A stretch of 64,000 nt of DNA, taken from the NCBI GenBank assembly GCA_026225945.1, contig JAMJFZ010000239.1:30890501-30954500 (forward strand), written 5' to 3'. This DNA comes from Cricetomys ansorgei (taxonomy: Eukaryota > Chordata > Mammalia > Rodentia > Nesomyidae). Shown one piece after another: positions 58,641 through 64,000 of the stretch. A program made the translations under genes and the position numbers. Positions within the stretch are counted from its first letter, which is position 1, and each line of letters begins with the position of its first letter. Under the pieces are notes generated by a model. That model was not told the origin of the DNA. It did no database searches and saw only the letters and a list, made by a program, of their open reading frames with translations.

Positions 58641-59663
58641 AAATTATACACCGTGACCAAATTGAATTCATCCCAGAGATGTAAGGTTTGTTTGTTTGTT
58701 TTAAGCATATGCAAATTCATAAGGGCAATACAGCACATAAATAGATTTAAACACAGAAATCAATGATGTTCTCAATTGATGCAGAAAGATTTTTAGAACG
58801 CATCAACATCTCTTTACACTGAAAGCTCTGAAGAAACTGCAAATGCAAGAAACACAAATGTTATATGTGACAAATCTATGTCCGGTGTTATACTATATGA
58901 CAAAAATTGGAAAGTGTCTTGTCTAATATCTGGAAAAGATAACTGTATCCATTCTCTACACTCTTTTTCAGTACAGTGGTTACTGTTCAGTGGTTCAGTC
59001 TTGGAACAATGAGACAAGAAAAAGAAACAGAAGTGATACAAATAGGAAAGAACTCAAACCATCCCTATTCATGTGACATAATCCCATACTTAAAAGCTCC
59101 AACTCTTCCAGAAACTCTTAGACCTAATAAACACTTTCAACAAAGTGTTGGATACAATCAAGATACAAAATTGACTTACAAACATAAGTAATTTTTCTAT
59201 GCATACCCGTAATGGACTTGTCGAGAATAGTGTCAGGGGAAAAACAGCATTTACATTAGCTTCATAAATCAAACAAATACAAACTATCTAGGAATAAACC
59301 CAACCTAGGAGGCAAGCAAGAGGCTTCTATGATAAAAGCTTTAAAACACCAAAGAAATTGTAGAAAATAGACTCAAGTTCATGAGTAGGAAGAATTATGA
59401 ACATGGCCATAGTACCAAAATGGTTGTACAGAATCAGATCAGTCCCCAATGACATTTTTCACAGAATGAGACAAAACAATCCAGATTTTTATAGAAGGAC
59501 ATAATATCACAAATGGCCACAGAAATCCTTAGCAGAAAGAACAATGCTAGAGGTACTATAATACCTGGTCTCAAATAATATTACAGAACCATAGTAATAA
59601 AAACAGCATGATACTGGCACAAAAACTAGACATGAATAGAATAGTATAAACTCACACAGTTAC

Positions 59664-60090
59664 TGTTAATTCCACTGGTCAAGAATAAGACCATTACCAC
59701 AATTTTGAACCAAATTAAAAGCAAGCTTTAATTAATTAATTATTCAACCAGGACAATTCTGGGGTCCCCACAAAATGGCATTGTGTCACATCTGCCAGAT
59801 GCTTATAAAGGCAGAACCCGTAAGGCTACATATTTCTCACCAGGTCCAATCAAGGGCAAGTATATACCTTGATGTACTTCCTGTCTGGGTATCTCCCACC
59901 TACACGTATGGTGTAGTTGGAGCACAACTGTCACAGTTGGATTAACCAAACTTGCATAGGGAATCTGCACAAGTGGCCTGTTATCTCATTTGAACAGCCC
60001 CCACCTAGCATTCCAGGAAGCTATCTGTCTTTGTTTTATTGATAGCTTAGGCACAGTACTTAAAACTTAAAACATAACTTAGCTTTTACA
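59664..60090 (-). mobile_element. Solo-type ERV LTR inserted in L1
   Basis: On the minus strand it begins TGTAAAAGC and ends CAGTGGAATTAACA. It shares the CCAATCAAGGGCAAG and TGATGTACTTCCTGTCTGG block with 25041-25535 and, inverted, with 62338-62793. L1 ORF2 sequence flanks both sides with no ERV internal region, hence a solo LTR. Confidence 0.8.
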
Positions 60091-60431
60091 CTACAACTAG
60101 AGAAAAAATATAGCACAGCAGACTTAATAAACAAGTAGTGCTGAGAAAACTGGATTTCAACTTGTAGAAGAATGAAACTGGACCCATTTCTCTCATCCTG
60201 CACATAAATCAATTTAAAATGGATCAAGGACCTTAATATAAGACATAAGCACTTTAGGATGTCAGCTCTGGGCAAGGACTTTCAGAAAAGCATCCCAAAA
60301 GCTCAGAAAATAATCCCAGCTTGTGCTACATAGGAGTTTCAGTCCAATCTGTGCTACATGGAGAGACTATGTCTCAAAACGCCAGCCACACCAGTCAGCC
60401 ACTGAACAATACCCCCAAAAGATACCATACT

Positions 60432-60540
60432 ATCAAGCCTTTAATCCCGTCACTGGGAGAGGCAGAGGCAGGCAAATCTCTGTGAATTTGAGGCCATCCT
60501 GGTCTACATAATGAGACCTTACTTAAAAACAACAAACACA
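60432..60540 (+). repeat. B1 SINE
   Basis: AAGCCTTTAATCCCGTCACT, GGCAGAGGCAGGCAAATCTC, GAGGCCATCCTGGTCTACAT. Confidence 0.8.
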
Positions 60541-60634
60541 AAAATGCACACTATCTTAGGGCATCTTCTGACACAGGGTAAAAGCAGGGTTTCAGGTTAG
60601 CCCAAGCTCTATCTCAACAGGGGGATGGATATGG

Positions 60635-60708
60635 GGTGTGGTGTTGGTGGCTCACACCTTTAGTCCCAGCCTTTCAGAGACAGAGGCAGATAGGTCTCTG
60701 AATTTGAG
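60635..60708 (+). repeat. B1 SINE, 5' part only
   Basis: GTGGTGTTGGTGGCTCACAC, CAGAGACAGAGGCAGATAGG; truncated after GAATTTGAGG. Confidence 0.7.
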
Positions 60709-60854
60709 GGTGGGGTATGCCTTCTGGGGTGACCCTGTAACAGGTATTGGCAATGCTGAGAGAGACTGGCAATGCTGAGAGAGACTTTGATATGTTAAAT
60801 AGGCACCTCAGTTAGCCATTTGTCCTGAGTTTGAGACCTAACTTTGCCTTTCTT

Positions 60855-60945
60855 TTCCTTTTCTTTCTTCCTCCCTTCCTTTCCTGTTTCCTTTTCTTCC
60901 TCTCTTCTTCCTCCTCCTCCTCTTCGTCCTCCTCCTCTTCTTCCA
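60855..60945. repeat. Polypyrimidine (TTCC/TCC)n tract
   Basis: Almost pure T/C for about 90 bp, TCCTCC-rich at its right end. The opposite-strand purine run explains the Glu/Lys/Gly-rich ORF there. Confidence 0.92.
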
Positions 60946-61204
60946 ATTGAAGATGTTCTAATTCCTATCTGCAAATTAGAAGCTATCAGCTTCACCTGCA
61001 GGCAGAGCCTTTTACTTGGTTTCTGGTTACACTCTGCTGTTTCCTAACACGGACTCCTTGGCTGGGCTCCCTGCCACAAAATTTCTATGGTCATCTCTGA
61101 GTTTGAGAAGCTGCAAGGCCTATGCATTTCTTGGAGACTTGTTTATATCAACAGAGGAAGGCCCAGAGAAGGTCTGCAGAAAACAGAAGTGCCTTTAATT
61201 TTGT

Positions 61205-61528
61205 TTAACTCGTAGATTGGATGTGTTTAGTCAAAGGATCTTTTGCCAGGGTAAGATCTACTAAATATCCATTGTAATCCAGGGAAATATGCTCCATCAT
61301 GTCCTGGACCAATTCTATTTCTGGTCTGAATTCTGGGAATCCATCTTGTTAGAGTAGTATTGAAGGCCCATTAAGGGAAAACTGTTGCCTTCTAGCCAAA
61401 AGAACGGAATTGACCTCTGGGTGGAGATATCCCATTGTCTCCTTCCTTAAGAGTCGATCCCAGTTGGGCAGGTCAGTCACTTGGCCATGGGACCACTCCT
61501 CAGGAAGGTGGGTCCACCTTAAGCTCTG
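61205..61528 (-). pseudogene. Unidentified coding remnant with one internal stop
   Basis: On the minus strand a single frame runs 108 codons from just after a TAG (61531-61529) to a TAA (61207-61205), broken once by TAA at 61351-61349. The text on both sides of that stop looks protein-like, with low-complexity-free stretches such as DLPNWDRLLRKE before it and EIELVQDMMEH after it. I do not recognise the family. A processed pseudogene or a decayed retroelement frame are the two obvious possibilities. No ATG, exon boundary or poly(A) tail was identified. Confidence 0.4.
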
Positions 61529-62337
61529 CTAAAGGCAGGAGGAATAATTAGTTCCTTAGTACAAATGTACTTTTCCTTCCCAGCCTCATAGCACAGTCCT
61601 TAGGAGCTAGTTCCAGAACAGTCTGTTACAGATCAAAGCTTCCATGCTAAATCAGAGGCTTTTCTGGTCCCCTTAAAACTGATAAGGCTTTTCTCCCTGC
61701 GTGCTGCTCTCTGGGTTCCTGAGAGACAGCCCAGCAGTTTGACTCTCCAGATTATTTTCTTTCTACCCACAGAGTGATCCAGTCTGATCGTTTCATTGCC
61801 CCCTGCTTACAGGTATCATATAGCAATGATGAAGGGATTCCGCCAAATTTATGGTAACAACAGACCCCAAAATTTCCACGCTTCCTATTGCTAGTCTTAT
61901 TTTTTAAACTGGTTCTGGGTTTGTGCTCTTATCCAGTAGTGTCCATCAAGACTGCTCTGAGAGAAGTGCTGGAAAACTTGTCTTTTAATTGCTTTCCTTC
62001 TCTAAGGAAGAGACACACCCCGCTAGGAAACAGTGGACCGTAGCACTAACTTGTGAATGGAACAGGAAGTGTTTCTGAGCGAAAGGCCTTGAGGAAGCCT
62101 CCAGAGGCTCTGGGAAACTGACCTAGCCCTGAAGATTAGATAACATACTCACTGTTTCGTCTGTCTGTTCACCAGGCTCCAGGCTGTAACTTACTCTGAA
62201 CTGCTATAACTAACCTTGAACTGAACACCCCACCCCCACCCCTGCGTTTGCACCTTTTTTCCTTTCTTACTTTTTTATCCAAGTTCTAATGTATCTGAGG
62301 CTGGCCTCAAACTCACCACATAGTAGAGGATGTCTTT

Positions 62338-62793
62338 TGTAACAGGGCCGTGTGAGGGCTAAACTTATGTTGTAAGTTTAAATTACTGTGCTTAAGAGAT
62401 CTGTGAAACAAAAACATGCCTCTAACCTGTAAGCCCCACTTGCCTAAGGACAGATACTTCCTGAAATGCTGGGGGCCCTTGTTCATGTAAGATAACAAGC
62501 CGCTTGTTTTCACTTTTGTAAGCAAGACTGGTTGTCCCTACTGCACAGATGTGCTTGATCACACATAGGGGAGAGTTACATAGGCAGGAAGTACATCAGG
62601 ATATCTGCTTGCTCCTAATTGGACAAAGATGAGAAGTACATAGCCTTGTGGGTTTTGTGTGGCCATTCTCTCTGGGAATCCCAGATATGGACCTGGCAGT
62701 GTCCATTGTCCTGGCCAGTATTTAATAAAGCTTTCTTCAAATTTGGCTCAAAATTTGTAGTAATGATCTTAATCTCATCCAGTGGGATTAACA
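62338..62793 (+). mobile_element. ERV LTR, sense, best preserved of three
   Basis: Starts TGTAACAGGGCC and ends GTGGGATTAACA (TG...CA), 456 bp. It has AATAAAG at 62724-62730 and GGCAGGAAGTACATCAGGAT shared (inverted) with the copies at 25 and 59.7 kb. No primer-binding site follows and no flanking duplication is obvious. Confidence 0.78.
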
Positions 62794-62999
62794 CCCATTA
62801 ATATGGCAGAAATGCATATATTCTAACAAGACACCTGTATCTCTCAATTTGACTATCAGACTATTGAAATTTTGAACCCCAAAGGAATGAGGATTTCCCC
62901 AGTGATCTCTTGCTAGGAGAAGGGGAAGACCCCAGTCAGAGGGAAAATGTGTCTTCCCGAAAAGAGATTTTACACAGTTCTAACAGCTTGTCAGTCAGA

Positions 63000-63250
63000 C
63001 CACTCACTTCACAGGTTCAGCCCGAAGCCCAGATGAGGTGGGTCAATGGTGGGCCCACACCTTGATCGGGCCCTCTTAGTTATGGATAGGCTTGGCCCTC
63101 TATTTAAGATTTAATACTGAGCTCTGCCCAATGCGTGGACTTGGGCCCCTGCATCTGCCTCTCATCAGCTGCCAGAGGAAGCCTCTCAGATGACACCTGG
63201 GCTAGACACTGTTCCCTGGTCTCCGGTACCCAGTCTCCAGGTCTTGTCTA
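63000..63250 (-). mobile_element. Possible L1 3' fragment, antisense
   Basis: ATCAGCTGCCAGAGGAAGCC and GGGCTAGACACTGTTCCC resemble a sequence commonly seen near rodent L1 3' ends. Weak call. Confidence 0.3.
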
Positions 63251-64000
63251 TCTTTGCAGTGTCAGGCACAGACTCCCTCTCTTGGCTTGGGGTTCTGCCC
63301 CTCCATGACCCCAGCAGATCCTGTAGGAGGAACAGATTGTAAGTCGAAGGTTTTGTGGCTGGTTTGGAGTCCCAGTCCCACCACTGGAAGTCTTGCTTGG
63401 TTACAGAAGATGGCCTGTTCAGGACTCCGTATCAAGAGTCCTCACTAGGGTCACCCTTGTAGATTCCAGGGAGTTTCCACTGCTCTAGGTTTCTGGATTG
63501 TACCCCCAAATGACCCCCGAATTCCAGTCATCTCTCCCTGTATTCTCTCCATCCATTCCTGTCCCTTGCATAAGAACCAGACCTTCTTGAACTGAGGAGA
63601 ATAGACGAGAAAGGAACCTTCAGCCCTAATTTTCTTGAATTAATTGTTGCAATCTTTTGCAAACATTTTGCAAACATGGTTCAAATGTGTAACTATCTTC
63701 AACGGACAAGGAGGGTGTGGGATTATCAAATCAGTCTCAGGTAAGAACTCACGAAAGGAAATTTTCAACGTCACCTTTCCATGAATGCCAGAGCAGCGTG
63801 GTAAACAAAACAAGCACTTAGGTGATTCATTTCGGAAAATGTGATCCTCAAAAATTCATTGATGTGTCTCTTATGGAGTTGTAATTAGTTTCCTCCACTT
63901 GAAATGAGACCCTTCGGATAATAGAATAGGACTGAATATGGCATACTTGTGCCCATTTCTGGGCCCAGCCCGTAAGAACCTGGTGGCATTTACTTCTTGT

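Larger units (their letters stand above)
55570..60310 (+). mobile_element. Mosaic L1-like remnant, repeatedly interrupted
   Basis: Blocks recognisable as L1/HAL1-type sequence in sense order: 55,570-56,460 (ORF1-proximal type), 56,500-56,735 (TGTCATCTCCAAGAAACACA, ORF2 endonuclease region), 56,946-57,140 (CCCAGGACCAGATGACTTTA), 57,535-57,710, 58,650-59,660 (ORF2 reverse-transcriptase region) and 60,091-60,310 (AAATGGATCAAGGACCTTAA). All frames are broken. Younger elements split it and are listed separately. Confidence 0.75.
45211..64000. other. Intergenic DNA downstream of Ube2w
   Basis: No intact gene recognised. It contains SINEs, ERV LTRs, a mosaic L1 and one decayed coding remnant, all listed. 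In other mammals the next gene beyond the Ube2w 3' end is Stau2; nothing of it is visible here. In 45,850-46,680, 47,900-49,020, 50,000-50,820, 52,860-53,470 and 61,570-62,280 I see nothing confident. Confidence 0.7.

Noticed and set aside
60795..60995. Arg/Glu/Gly-rich minus-strand ORF
   Set aside because: Direct translation of the purine strand of a TTCC/TCC tract.
61570..64000. Stau2 exon or promoter downstream
   Set aside because: Gene order in mammals made it plausible, but no CpG island or recognisable exon appears before the window ends.

Overview
The window is nuclear DNA from a muroid (mouse-like) rodent. The evidence is dense B1, B2, B3, B4 and ID SINEs, rodent L1 fragments, URR1-type hAT MITEs and ERV LTRs around split, spliceosomal exons. 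Most of the cleaner B1 copies carry AGAGTTACAACAGAG where the Mus consensus has roughly AGGGCTACACAGAG. That suggests a muroid outside Mus/Rattus, but the species cannot be fixed by reading.

One protein-coding gene is recognisable: Ube2w, on the + strand. It encodes ubiquitin-conjugating enzyme E2 W, the E2 that ubiquitinates alpha-amino groups of substrate N-termini. Exon 1 (start codon and a few residues) lies upstream of the window. Coding exons 2 to 6 are at 7262-7353, 12009-12111, 24217-24372, 27446-27521 and 39856-39869. All have GT-AG junctions and matching phases, and the assembled frame is intact up to TGA at 39867-39869. The catalytic Cys codon is at 24277-24279.

Layout: 1-7261 is the 3' part of intron 1. 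7354-12008 is intron 2, with an ~850 bp minisatellite. 12112-24216 is intron 3, with a 19-bp minisatellite, a nested B1-in-B3 insertion and L1/ERV pieces. 24373-27445 is intron 4, with an antisense LTR carrying a B1. 27522-39855 is intron 5, with an LTR-internal-LTR composite. From 39870 a 3'UTR of about 5.3 kb is inferred; it is almost free of interspersed repeats and ends near tandem poly(A) signals around 45.2 kb. From about 45.2 to 64 kb I see no gene, only intergenic repeats: ERV LTRs, a heavily interrupted L1, and one antisense, stop-interrupted coding remnant I could not identify.

Almost all short ORFs in the window are translations of SINEs, microsatellites or minisatellites. I found no CRISPR, bacterial or viral system and no convincing wholly new system. 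The most interesting items are the hairpin-bearing minisatellite in intron 2, the lineage-specific B1 signature, the repeat-free 3'UTR with PUM-type motifs, the three related LTRs, and the antisense coding remnant at 61.2-61.5 kb.
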